Assembly: GCA_963695105.1 (NCBI GenBank)
Contig: CAVOGC010000011.1
Location: 17,132 to 81,131, forward strand
Reading direction: 5' to 3'
DNA: 64,000 bases
From: Competibacter sp963695105
GTDB lineage: Bacteria > Pseudomonadota > Gammaproteobacteria > Competibacterales > Competibacteraceae
The notes under the pieces were generated by a model. That model saw only the letters and a list, made by a program, of their open reading frames with translations. It was not told the origin of the DNA and ran no database searches. Of this stretch, positions 1 through 8,484 are shown in pieces. Every line of letters begins with the position of its first letter. Position 1 is the stretch's first letter. The translations under genes and the position numbers were made by a program.

Positions 1-1
1 C

Positions 2-1012
2 TTACTCCGGCGCGCAGATTTCCCGCCGTCCGATCGCGAGCAGGGTCCGAAGTGCCAGCACTCCGACCACGAGCGAGAGCAACGCCAGCAGCGCGACACC
101 CAAGCCAGTAAAAAACGGGAGGCTGGCCAAGTGCGTGGCCATGATCAGGGTCGCGATAGTCAGCGCGGCCAATGGGAAGGAGTAGGCCCAGGAGGAGAGG
201 AAAAAAGGTAGTCGCAGGAAGCGCACTGCGTTGCTGGCTAGCAGCAGGGCCAGAAACAGCGCGGTGTAATAAAGCACGCGGGCGAAGGCGTCGATCTCGC
301 CGGTCAGGTTGGTGTAAGCGATGAATCCCACCGACGGCGGCGCCAACAGGATAAACAGTGTGGGCGCCAACCGCGCCGGCAGCGCTTCGTGGAAGAACAA
401 CCGGTACAGCACGATGGTCAACAGCACGATCCAGAACACCAGGCCGATGCTGAAGAAGAACCAGGACAGCTCGGGCGAGGCTAACCGTACCCCGGCCACC
501 GGCACGATAATGTTACCGACCACGGGAATGAACCAGGCGGGATTGGCATGCTTGATATCGTAATGGGTGTGGTGCAGCCAACTGCCAAAGATCGCCAGGG
601 TGAAGCCAAGATGCAGGACAGCGCCGACGACCCACAGCCAAAATGCCGTTTCGGGTGCCGATTCCAAATAAGTGATGGCGAGCAGCAGCAAGGAAATCGA
701 GACGGTCGGGAAGAAGTTGATCTTCACAGGGTGACGCATTTCCATAGCGACCGCCTGCGGATAACGCAGGGCTTTCAGGGCATAAAAAACCAACAGGATA
801 ATGAACAAGGCGCTGACCGCTCCACGCAGACCCGTGCCGATCATCGACGGTGCGCCCAGCACGATGTGGGCTTTCTGCCAGGCCAAGGCCAGTCCGGCCA
901 TGCCCATGACTATCGAGAAAAAGGCGACAGGAAATTGTTCGAGGCGTTGGTGCGGAATCGCCTGCCCAGGCGCGGGAACAGGTGCGGATTGCAGCGGTGT
1001 CTGGGTATTCAT
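2..1012 (-). CDS. TDT/TehA (SLAC1-like) family membrane transporter
   Basis: A 336-residue, very hydrophobic protein with about ten predicted membrane spans. This is the size and pattern of the tellurite-resistance/dicarboxylate transporter (TDT) family, which includes TehA and the plant SLAC1 anion channels. The first span begins near residue 25 after a polar N-terminus. The paired HH in the loop SWLHHTHYD and the segment PAWFIPVVGNIIVP are typical of the family. I start it at the ATG at 1012 because the upstream reading frame is Arg/Pro-rich, membrane-free and crosses an AT-rich promoter-like stretch. No strong ribosome site precedes this ATG. The substrate (tellurite, malate, sulfite or another anion) cannot be told from sequence. 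It is probably transcribed alone, 195 bases after the previous gene on the strand. Confidence 0.82.
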   Translation of the reverse strand: MNTQTPLQSAPVPAPGQAIPHQRLEQFPVAFFSIVMGMAGLALAWQKAHIVLGAPSMIGTGLRGAVSALFIILLVFYALKALRYPQAVAMEMRHPVKINFFPTVSISLLLLAITYLESAPETAFWLWVVGAVLHLGFTLAIFGSWLHHTHYDIKHANPAWFIPVVGNIIVPVAGVRLASPELSWFFFSIGLVFWIVLLTIVLYRLFFHEALPARLAPTLFILLAPPSVGFIAYTNLTGEIDAFARVLYYTALFLALLLASNAVRFLRLPFFLSSWAYSFPLAALTIATLIMATHLASLPFFTGLGVALLALLSLVVGVLALRTLLAIGRREICAPE

Positions 1013-1100
1013 TGGTAAAAGTCTGTGGTCTGGTGGTCTGAGAGAGGTTTGAAGCACCAGGTACTGCCGGATGGCAATGATCGACGTTTGGCGGTGCGCG

Positions 1101-1135
1101 GTATTTAGTAAATTACTATAAACTAATATAGAAAT
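1101..1135 (-). promoter_or_regulatory. AT-rich palindromic region upstream of the TDT transporter gene
   Basis: This is an AT-rich island in GC-rich surroundings, about 90-120 bases upstream of the transporter start. It contains the perfect inverted repeat AGTAA-A-TTACT at 1107-1117 inside a longer imperfect repeat (TTAGT...ACTAA). It could hold a promoter with an operator. The -35 and -10 boxes cannot be assigned unambiguously. Confidence 0.3.
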
Positions 1136-1206
1136 GCCGTGAACCGAGTTTGCGGGCAAACCGCATTGCGTGTGGGTCGTGCCGGTAAAGACCGATGCTG
1201 GGGAAG

Positions 1207-2367
1207 TTACCGCTTTTTCCAAAGGCCGGCGTCCGCCAGCCGTTTCACCAGCGTGGTGCGACGCCGATGCGGCGCCATGAAGCATTGCAGGGCCTGCTCG
1301 AACTGTTCGTGGCTCGCGTGCCGCTGGTAGGCTTCGGCCAAATCGACCACGGCGCGTCGTACCTCGTCGTAAGCCGATGCCACGCCCCGTTCGGCCTGCT
1401 GGTCCGCCGCCGCCCAAGCTTGGTCGAAGTTTTGCGCCAAGGTGCTCAGATACGCCTCGCGCTGTTTCCGCCGCTCGGCATCGGCACGGGCGCGAGCCTC
1501 GGCTTCCTGCCGCAGGCGGAGTTGACCGACTTCCTCGGCCAAGCGCCGGAGTTCGGCCACGGTCCGGCGGGTTGTTCCGGCCACGGAGGACGGACGCCGC
1601 TCGCGTTGCCAGGCAGCGAAACGGGCTTTCAGGGCACGTTCGGCCTGCTGTCCCCGGCCGTCCAGCAACAGGCGGAGCAGCTCGCGCGTTTCATCCGTCG
1701 GCACGGTGTCCAGCCAGGCTTCCCTCTCCTCCGGCGCCGGAACATCTTCCGCCGCTGCGGCGGTGCTGGCGATGGTTGCAGCGGTCAGCAGGTCGAGGCC
1801 AATACCCAGGAATTTGACCAGGGCGCGCTGGGCTGAAGTTGGTTGCTGCATCCCGGCCGGCACCGGCGGTTCCAACTGATCGTCCTCCACTTCGCCGGCC
1901 TCGACCGCCGCCAGCCAACCCAGATAAAGCCCGCGCTGATCGCCGCGCAGCAGTTCGTCGCGCAGAGGCGTCAAACGAGCCATCCAGCCGCACCCGTCGT
2001 CCTCTCCAAATCGGTCGTAGTCCTCCGATTCGTTCAAGCTCCAGTCGATTACCCAGTGCTCGCCGGTATCCGCAATCAGCAGGGCGTATTTGGTCGCATG
2101 AGCGGCGATGGCCCCAGCGTCCAGCGCGTCGTGGGGCAGGCGCAGGGAAAAACGACATTGCCCCCAGTTGGCAAAATAGACGTGGGCGTCGAAATAGCGC
2201 CGCATCAGGGTATTGGGACTGCCTTTGAAGTCACCCCAGTGGTATTCGTTAACAAAGCTCGCTGGGGTGATCTGGGCGCGGGTCGACAGGGCGCGCAGCT
2301 CGGCTATCTCCTTGGCGCTCAGCGGCCGGTCGATAGCCAGGAATTCGTAGTATTGGTATTCGCTCAC
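1207..2367 (-). CDS. conserved protein of unknown function, third gene of the YhaO/YhaN-like operon
   Basis: A 386-residue soluble protein with no signal peptide or membrane span. The N-terminal half (1-180) is a compact conserved-looking domain containing YYEFLAIDRPLS and FVNEYHWGDFKG. I recall this pattern in unannotated proteins of several phyla but cannot attach a function. Residues 270-345 are rich in Arg, Glu and Ala and probably form a coiled coil. The C-terminus is basic (HRRRTTLVKRL). The start is GTG: its GTGA overlaps the stop of the ATPase gene by four bases, so translation is coupled. Expression with an SbcCD-like pair suggests an accessory role in DNA processing, but that is inference from context only. 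Confidence 0.7.
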   Translation of the reverse strand: MSEYQYYEFLAIDRPLSAKEIAELRALSTRAQITPASFVNEYHWGDFKGSPNTLMRRYFDAHVYFANWGQCRFSLRLPHDALDAGAIAAHATKYALLIADTGEHWVIDWSLNESEDYDRFGEDDGCGWMARLTPLRDELLRGDQRGLYLGWLAAVEAGEVEDDQLEPPVPAGMQQPTSAQRALVKFLGIGLDLLTAATIASTAAAAEDVPAPEEREAWLDTVPTDETRELLRLLLDGRGQQAERALKARFAAWQRERRPSSVAGTTRRTVAELRRLAEEVGQLRLRQEAEARARADAERRKQREAYLSTLAQNFDQAWAAADQQAERGVASAYDEVRRAVVDLAEAYQRHASHEQFEQALQCFMAPHRRRTTLVKRLADAGLWKKR

Positions 2368-5300
2368 GGGTGGGCCTCCATGGGAATTTCGATCGGATCG
2401 GCGCTCAAGTCGTGCCGCCGCCAGGCGTCCGACGGCAACGCGGCGGCCGCCAGTTCGCAGAGATGGCCGTGGTGGGTGAAAAACAGCACCTGTGTGCGGC
2501 GGGCGAGTTCGGCCAAGACGGTTAGCGTCGCCGCCGCCCGGGCATCGTCGAATTGCACCAGCAAATCGTCGATGGCGATGGGGATGGCCTCGCGTTCCAG
2601 GAGATGTTCCTCGATGGCCGCGATGCGCAGCGCCAGAAAAAGCTGGTCGCGGGTACCCTGGCTCATGCCCGTCACCGTCAACCGCGAACCGTCCGGCCGC
2701 TGGCCGAGCAGGACTTGCCGGTCGTCCTGGTAATCCATCGCCAGACCGCCGAAGCTGCCCAGGGTGATTCGGGCGAAGATCTCGCTGGCGCGACTCAGCA
2801 CCGGCCCCTGATGCTGCTCCCGGTAAGCCTGCACGACCCGCGACACGATGGCGCCGGCCAGCCGGGCGCGGGCGTAGGCGCGGGACTGCCGGGCGAGACG
2901 GGCGGCAGTCCCCTCGGCGTCCTGTTGCGCCTGTGCCGCCACGTCGCCGCCGTCGATGGCGTCAAAAGCGCGACGCGCGTCCAGGCAGACCGCGAGCGCG
3001 GTTTCCACCTCGGTTTCCCGCTCGCGGATCGTGGTTTCCAGTTGGTCAAGGCGGGCGTTGGCGGCGTCCAGATCCTCGCCCTCGATCTCGGTCAGGACTT
3101 CGGCCAGCGGGCGGGCGGCGCCGCGCACCAGTTGCTCCTCGATTTCGGTCACCCGCTCGGCCAGCCGCCGTTTGTGCGCCGCGCGTTCCTCGACCGCCGC
3201 CAGTTCGTCCGGCGCTTCCACTCCAGCACGACGCGCCAGTTCGGCCAGGCGATCGCGCTGGTTGGCGGCGGCGGTTTCCGCCTGGTCGAGTCGTTGCTGT
3301 TCCCGCGCGATGGCGGCGTCGGCTTGCTTGCGCCGACGGTCGGCGTCGCGCGCTTCGCTCAACGCGCCGTACAGCGCGATGGCGGTCCGGTCGGACGTCT
3401 GACCGGCGGCGGGTTCGCCAACGGCCCGCGCCAGTTCGGCCAGCGCGCCTTCAAAATCGGAGCGGGTGGCCTGCTCCCGCCCGGCCTCGCCAGACAAGGT
3501 TTCCAGCTTTTGCCAGGTCTGGGCAAGTTGATCCCACTGGTCGAGCCGGACCCGCGCTTCCGCCGGCAACGCCTGGGACGGCAGCCGCAATTCGGCCATG
3601 GCGGCGGTCCACCGCGCCTCCCAGACCGCCCGCTTTTCCCCCAGTCCGGCGCGCTTCGCGGCGACTCCGCGCAACTCGGCATCGTATTGGCGGATGCCGT
3701 TATCGAGCTTCGCGCGCGCCATGGCGGTTTGGCGACCCTGCTCGATGGCCGCCCTGGTCCGTCCGAGCGCGGCCGCCAGGGCTTCGTCTTCGGTCAGTCC
3801 CGGCAAACCGCATCCCCGCAAGGCTCGATCCAGCATTTGGCGGGCCGCCGCCAGCGCCGCGCCAATCTCCCGACGTTCCCGCCGCAGCGTGTCCAGGCGG
3901 GCGGAGCGCTCGACCAGCAGCGCCTGTTTGCCCAGCCACTCCGCCGCCGCGCCGGGCGAAAGCTCGGGCTGGCGCAAGGATTCGGCGATCACCCGCCAGC
4001 GGGCGTCGAGCCGGTCGCGTTCGGCCGCCAGCGCGGCGAACTGGGCCACATGATCCGAGCGCGCCTGTTGCATGTCGGCGATGCGCTGGCGGAGGTTTTC
4101 GACGCTGGTGGCCCGCTTGGCGTCGGCGTGCAGCAGATCGGCCAGACGGTCGGCTTCCCGCACGGCGGCTTCGAAGGCATCGGCCAGCGACGGTCCCGGC
4201 GCATGGTTCGCCGCCAGCCGGCCGGGGTCCGCCGTGCGCTCGACATAGCCTTCACGAACCCGCCGCCAACCCTGGTCACGTTCTTGGCGGGCCTTCTGGA
4301 CCTGATCGTGGGTCACGATTTCGCCGGCCGCGGCCAAGGCGCGCAACTCGCGTTCCCGGTCACCGAGGTCGCGTTGCAAGGTTCCATCCCGATCCTTGAG
4401 CAAACGTTCCCGATCGGCCCATTGGCGATAACCGTCGCCCATCTCGGTCACCGTGGCCAACGGCGGCACGCGCAGCGCGATCAACGCATCGAGCGCCCCT
4501 TCCCACAGCGACGCGGCCTCTCGGGCGAGTGTGGTTTCCAGTGCGGCAATCTCCCGCTCCAACTGGGCGTGCTGGCCGGCGAGGTCGCCGGGCGCGGCCG
4601 CCTGTTCGCGCGCCTGTTCCAGCGCATCGAAAGGCACGGGCGCGGGCTGGGTCTCCAGTTCCTCCCGAAGCCGCTGGAGCATTTCGCTTAACCCGCGCTC
4701 CCGTTCCTCCAGTTGCCCGTCCTGAACCGACAGGTTGCCGTGCTCCTCCAGCAGCGCCTGCACCCGCGCCCGCGTCGTGGGCGAAAGCAACAGCGCGCGG
4801 GTTCGTTCCGGCAGAGCGGCGGGCGCGGGTTCCGCCGCAAGCGCCGGGTCGATGGCGACAAGCTGGTTGGCGAGCGCCTGGCGCGCGGCATCGAGATCCG
4901 CTTCGATTCGAGGCAGGCGCTCCAGGGCGCCCCGGTAGTCGTTCGCGGCGTGATGCAACCGCTCGATGGCGCTGGCATGGGTTAGCAGCGCCTCGCGGAT
5001 CGCCAGTTGGGAACGTTGCCGGCGCAACTCTTCCAGCGCCGACCGGGCTTCCCGCTGGTTGTCGGTGGCGGCGCGCAAACGTTCCTCGGCCTCGATGCGT
5101 TGCTGTCCGGCCTCCGGCGGCAGCAGCGGAACCGCGGCGAGCGCGGCCAGTTCCTGGCGTTTCGCCGCGCGTTCGGCGGCCAGCGGCAGGTGGGCGATGA
5201 TCCGGGACAACCGGCGTTGCTCCTCGCGCCAGCGATTCAGTTCCGCGCGCAACTCCGAATGTTTCTTCTCGGTCTGGCGCCTGGCTCGCTCGGCCTGCTC

Positions 5301-5939
5301 CCAGGCCGAGGAACGCACCGTGGCCTCCCGCGCCCGCTTGCGCTGCTCTTCCAGTTCCTTGAGGGCGAGCTGAATTTCGCTGGTGCTGGCGCGCGGGCGA
5401 AACAGTTTGGATGCTTCGGCCTCCAAGCTGCCCGACATCTGGCGCAGGTCGGCCAGCCCCGCCGCCGCCGCGAACAGGCTCTGGCCGATTTCGCCCTTTC
5501 CTTCCAGCAGCGCTTCGCCGCCGCGCGCCAGTCCGGCGAGGTCGAGTCCGAACAGGGCGCGGTACAGCGCTTCGTCGAGACCGCCCAGCAGCCGGGTCAG
5601 CGCGTCCTCGGTCAACGGCCGGTCGGTCCGTTCCTCGCCGCTGACTTCGTCCAGCGCGAACAGCGTTTGCTTGCGCCCCTTGCGCCGCATCACCGCCAGC
5701 CGCCCGGTGTCGGCGGTCGCCAGCGCGGCGCCGATCCGCAAGCGGGGGTTTGGATGAAGAAAGTTGTCGGCGGTGCGTTCCTCGATGCCGAACAGCAGGC
5801 CGATGAGCGCGCGCAAGGTGGTGGACTTGCCCGCTTCGTTTGGACCGTAAATGACATGGAAATCCGGCCCGCCGGTAAAATCGAGCCGGCGCTCCGAGAA
5901 GGCGCCGTAGGCTTTGAGATAGAGACGCTCGATCTTCAT
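2364..5939 (-). CDS. YhaN/SbcC-like AAA family ATPase with long coiled coil
   Basis: A 1191-residue SMC/Rad50-type ATPase. The N-terminus MKIERLYLKAYGAFS leads into Walker A GPNEAGKST (residues 32-40). A very long Glu/Arg/Ala/Gln-rich coiled coil fills the middle. The C-terminus has the ABC signature-like MSQGTRDQLFLAL and Walker B IPIAIDDLLVQFDD. The layout matches YhaN (AAA_27 type) rather than SbcC: I see no CxxC zinc hook in the coil. It should pair with the upstream phosphoesterase to process DNA ends. Its ATG (5939-5937) shares one base with the upstream stop codon (TGATG), and its own stop overlaps the next gene. An open frame extends upstream to 6599, but that part is the antisense shadow of the phosphoesterase gene. 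Confidence 0.85.
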   Translation of the reverse strand: MKIERLYLKAYGAFSERRLDFTGGPDFHVIYGPNEAGKSTTLRALIGLLFGIEERTADNFLHPNPRLRIGAALATADTGRLAVMRRKGRKQTLFALDEVSGEERTDRPLTEDALTRLLGGLDEALYRALFGLDLAGLARGGEALLEGKGEIGQSLFAAAAGLADLRQMSGSLEAEASKLFRPRASTSEIQLALKELEEQRKRAREATVRSSAWEQAERARRQTEKKHSELRAELNRWREEQRRLSRIIAHLPLAAERAAKRQELAALAAVPLLPPEAGQQRIEAEERLRAATDNQREARSALEELRRQRSQLAIREALLTHASAIERLHHAANDYRGALERLPRIEADLDAARQALANQLVAIDPALAAEPAPAALPERTRALLLSPTTRARVQALLEEHGNLSVQDGQLEERERGLSEMLQRLREELETQPAPVPFDALEQAREQAAAPGDLAGQHAQLEREIAALETTLAREAASLWEGALDALIALRVPPLATVTEMGDGYRQWADRERLLKDRDGTLQRDLGDRERELRALAAAGEIVTHDQVQKARQERDQGWRRVREGYVERTADPGRLAANHAPGPSLADAFEAAVREADRLADLLHADAKRATSVENLRQRIADMQQARSDHVAQFAALAAERDRLDARWRVIAESLRQPELSPGAAAEWLGKQALLVERSARLDTLRRERREIGAALAAARQMLDRALRGCGLPGLTEDEALAAALGRTRAAIEQGRQTAMARAKLDNGIRQYDAELRGVAAKRAGLGEKRAVWEARWTAAMAELRLPSQALPAEARVRLDQWDQLAQTWQKLETLSGEAGREQATRSDFEGALAELARAVGEPAAGQTSDRTAIALYGALSEARDADRRRKQADAAIAREQQRLDQAETAAANQRDRLAELARRAGVEAPDELAAVEERAAHKRRLAERVTEIEEQLVRGAARPLAEVLTEIEGEDLDAANARLDQLETTIRERETEVETALAVCLDARRAFDAIDGGDVAAQAQQDAEGTAARLARQSRAYARARLAGAIVSRVVQAYREQHQGPVLSRASEIFARITLGSFGGLAMDYQDDRQVLLGQRPDGSRLTVTGMSQGTRDQLFLALRIAAIEEHLLEREAIPIAIDDLLVQFDDARAAATLTVLAELARRTQVLFFTHHGHLCELAAAALPSDAWRRHDLSADPIEIPMEAHP

Positions 5940-7198
5940 CAGGCGCCCTCGTCCCCGGACAGCCGCGCCAGCAGATCGGCTTCCACCTCGCCCAGCAGTT
6001 CGAGCAAGGCATCGGCGGTATCCAGGCGCAGGGCATCGCGGCCTTCCCGGAGTTCCGCCGGCAGCTTCTGCCGCAGCTCGCCCAGCGCCTCTTCGGCCAC
6101 GGCGCGCAGCGCTTCCTCGTTCGCGGCGAGCCGGCGCAGCTCGCGCACCAGCAGCCCGATGGGATCGTCGCGTTCGGCGATGCGGTCGAGATCCAGCAGC
6201 GGACGGGTACGAAATTCGACTTTCTCGATCCAGGCCCGCGCGTTGGTGGCTTCGATGGCGACGCCGCGCAACTGCTGCTCCACGGTTTCGGGTTGCGAGG
6301 CGAGCTGGCGATGCAGGGGACCACTGCCCCGCGCCTGAATCCGCACCGCCAGCGCGCGATCCTCGGACCCGGCGAGCCGTTGTCGCAAATCCAGCCGGGC
6401 CACGTCCAGCAGCGCATCCAGATCGGGCAAGCCGTCGATGTCGAGCATCAGGGTGTCCCAGCGCATGACGTCGAGCGCGATGAATTGCCGCGAAATGACT
6501 CCACCCTCGACGGTCACCAGCGCGCAGCCCTTGGGACCAGCTTCGCGAATATGCCGGCCCTGAGTGTTGCCGGGATACACCACCCATGGTTCGCGGCATA
6601 CGATTTCCGCCGCGTGGACATGGCCGAGCGCCCAGTAATCGTAGCCCTTGCCGCGCAGCACGTTGAGCGTGGTCGGGGCGTAGGGGTCATGGCCGGGGCG
6701 ACCGTCGAGCGCGCTGTGCAGCAGGCCGAGGTTGAAACAGTCGGCCAGCGGGCGGGGATAGCCGGCGGCCAGGTCGTCCACCACGGCGGCGGTTGCGAAG
6801 CTCTGCCCGTGCACGGCGACGCCGATCTCGGCGAAGACTTGGGTTTCGGGGCCGGCATCGGCGAATAGATGCACGTTCGCCGGCAGACGCAAGGCTTTGG
6901 TGAGCCGGCTGGCCGCATCGTGATTGCCGCGGACGATGGCGACCGGAATGCCGGCCTCGGCCAGTTGAGTCACGCCCTTGATGAAAAACAATCCGGTGTT
7001 GTGGTCGGGCCAGTCGCCGTCGTACAGGTCGCCGGCGATGACGACCAGATCGACCTGTTCGCGCAGGGCGGCGGCGATCAGGTTTTCGAAGGCGCGGCGG
7101 GTGGCGCCGCGCACCTCGTCGGCCGGAGCGCCCTCGTAGCGATCGAGGCCGCGCAAGGGGCTGTCCAGATGCAGATCGGCGGCGTGCAGGAAGCGCAT
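5939..7198 (-). CDS. YhaO/SbcD-like metallophosphoesterase (DNA exonuclease subunit)
   Basis: A 419-residue calcineurin-like phosphoesterase with the family motifs in order: DLHLD (D8, H10), GDLYD (D57), GNHD (N92, H93), LLHSA and GHVH. These residues bind two metal ions and cleave phosphodiesters in SbcD/Mre11 enzymes. The C-terminal 170 residues form the capping and partner-binding region. Length and motif spacing fit the YhaO branch. It is the first gene of a three-gene operon and is joined to the ATPase gene by a one-base stop/start overlap. That fits a stoichiometric nuclease-ATPase complex acting in DNA repair or defence. The 100 bases upstream separate it from yejB on the same strand; I see no clear promoter there. 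Confidence 0.88.
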   Translation of the reverse strand: MRFLHAADLHLDSPLRGLDRYEGAPADEVRGATRRAFENLIAAALREQVDLVVIAGDLYDGDWPDHNTGLFFIKGVTQLAEAGIPVAIVRGNHDAASRLTKALRLPANVHLFADAGPETQVFAEIGVAVHGQSFATAAVVDDLAAGYPRPLADCFNLGLLHSALDGRPGHDPYAPTTLNVLRGKGYDYWALGHVHAAEIVCREPWVVYPGNTQGRHIREAGPKGCALVTVEGGVISRQFIALDVMRWDTLMLDIDGLPDLDALLDVARLDLRQRLAGSEDRALAVRIQARGSGPLHRQLASQPETVEQQLRGVAIEATNARAWIEKVEFRTRPLLDLDRIAERDDPIGLLVRELRRLAANEEALRAVAEEALGELRQKLPAELREGRDALRLDTADALLELLGEVEADLLARLSGDEGA

Positions 7199-7299
7199 GA
7201 TGCGGGGTACGGGTTGGCGGTGGATTCTCTGGAGCTTAGATCAATCCACCTTATTGATCAATTAGATGCATTCCAACAGAAACGCGGCGGAGCGGCCTT

Positions 7300-8391
7300 T
7301 CACCGCGCCGCGAAATCAATGCGCGGATCGACCAGGTGATAGCTTAGATCGCTGACCAGATTCAGCAGCAGACCGATCAGGCTGAACATGTAGAGCGTGC
7401 CGAACATGACCGGATAATCCCGGTTCACCACGGCTTCGAATCCCAGCAAGCCCAGTCCGTCCAGCGAAAAAATCACCTCGATCAGCAAGGAGCCGGTGAA
7501 CAGCATGCTGACCAGCGTGGCGGGAAAGCCGGCGATCACCAGCAGCATGGCGTTGCGGAACACATGCCCGTACAGCACTCGCTGCTCGCTCAAGCCCTTG
7601 GCGCGGGCGGTCACCACGTATTGCTTGTTGATCTCGTCCAGGAAGGCGTTCTTGGTCAGCATGGTGAGCGAGGCGAAGCCGCCGATCACCATCGCCGTCA
7701 CCGGCAGGGTCAAATGCCAAAAATAATCCACGATCCGCGCCGGCCAGCTCAAATCCGCCCAGTTATCCGACACCAGGCCCCGCAGCGGAAACCAGTCCAG
7801 ATAGCGCCCGCCGGCGAACAGGATGATCAACAGGATGGCGAACAGGAACGCTGGAATCGCATAGCCCACGATGACCGCCGCGCTGGTCAACACATCGAAG
7901 CGCGAACCGTCGCGCACCGCCTTGACGATACCCAAGGGAATCGAAATCACATAGATCAGCAAAGTGCTCCACACGCCCAGCGAAATCGACACCGGCAGCT
8001 TATCCAGCACCAGATCCCATACGTCCCGATCGCGGAAGTAGCTGTTGCCGAGATCGAAGGTGAGGTAATCGCGAATCATCAGGCCAAACCGCACATAAGC
8101 CGGCTTATCGAAACCGAACTGACGGTTCAATTCCGCCACGAAAGCCGGGTCCAAGCCCTGGGCGCCACGATAGGCGCTATTCCCACCCGCCGCCGCGCTG
8201 CCGCGTCCCGCTTCCACACCCTCGCCGCCACCCACCCGGGCGGTCGCGGCCACCGCGGTATTTTTCAGTTGCGCCAGCAATTGCTCCACCGGCCCGCCGG
8301 GTGCAATCTGCACGATGGCGAAGTTGATGGCGATGATGCCGAGCAGGGTCAGGGGAATCAGCGCCAAGCGGCGAAGGATGTAGGCGAACAT
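7300..8391 (-). CDS. yejB: YejB-type ABC transporter permease (oligopeptide/microcin C uptake)
   Basis: A 363-residue inner-membrane permease of the DppB/OppB superfamily, the same length as E. coli YejB. It opens with FAYILRRLALIPLTLLGI (first span). A Gly/Ala-rich periplasmic insert of about 35 residues (50-85) and five further spans follow. The EAA-like cytoplasmic loop is VVTARAKGLSEQRVLYGHVF. It should form the channel with YejE, powered by YejF and fed by YejA. In this window yejA lies about 6 kb upstream on the same strand, behind two unrelated genes. No yejE or yejF follows: the next gene is the YhaO-like phosphoesterase. The transporter is therefore incomplete here. Confidence 0.9.
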   Translation of the reverse strand: MFAYILRRLALIPLTLLGIIAINFAIVQIAPGGPVEQLLAQLKNTAVAATARVGGGEGVEAGRGSAAAGGNSAYRGAQGLDPAFVAELNRQFGFDKPAYVRFGLMIRDYLTFDLGNSYFRDRDVWDLVLDKLPVSISLGVWSTLLIYVISIPLGIVKAVRDGSRFDVLTSAAVIVGYAIPAFLFAILLIILFAGGRYLDWFPLRGLVSDNWADLSWPARIVDYFWHLTLPVTAMVIGGFASLTMLTKNAFLDEINKQYVVTARAKGLSEQRVLYGHVFRNAMLLVIAGFPATLVSMLFTGSLLIEVIFSLDGLGLLGFEAVVNRDYPVMFGTLYMFSLIGLLLNLVSDLSYHLVDPRIDFAAR

Positions 8392-8484
8392 CAGGGAAAC
8401 AGTTAGTTAGTGGTCGCTGGCTGGATGATCGCACAAGGTTATCACGAAGCACCCAGGCTTGAGGCGGTCTGGAAGCGGGAGAGC

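Noticed and set aside
2553..4691. Long plus-strand open frame of 712 codons opposite the YhaN-like gene
   Set aside because: It is antisense to a clearly conserved ATPase in GC-rich DNA, has Gly/Arg/Pro-rich composition without domains, and no ribosome site.
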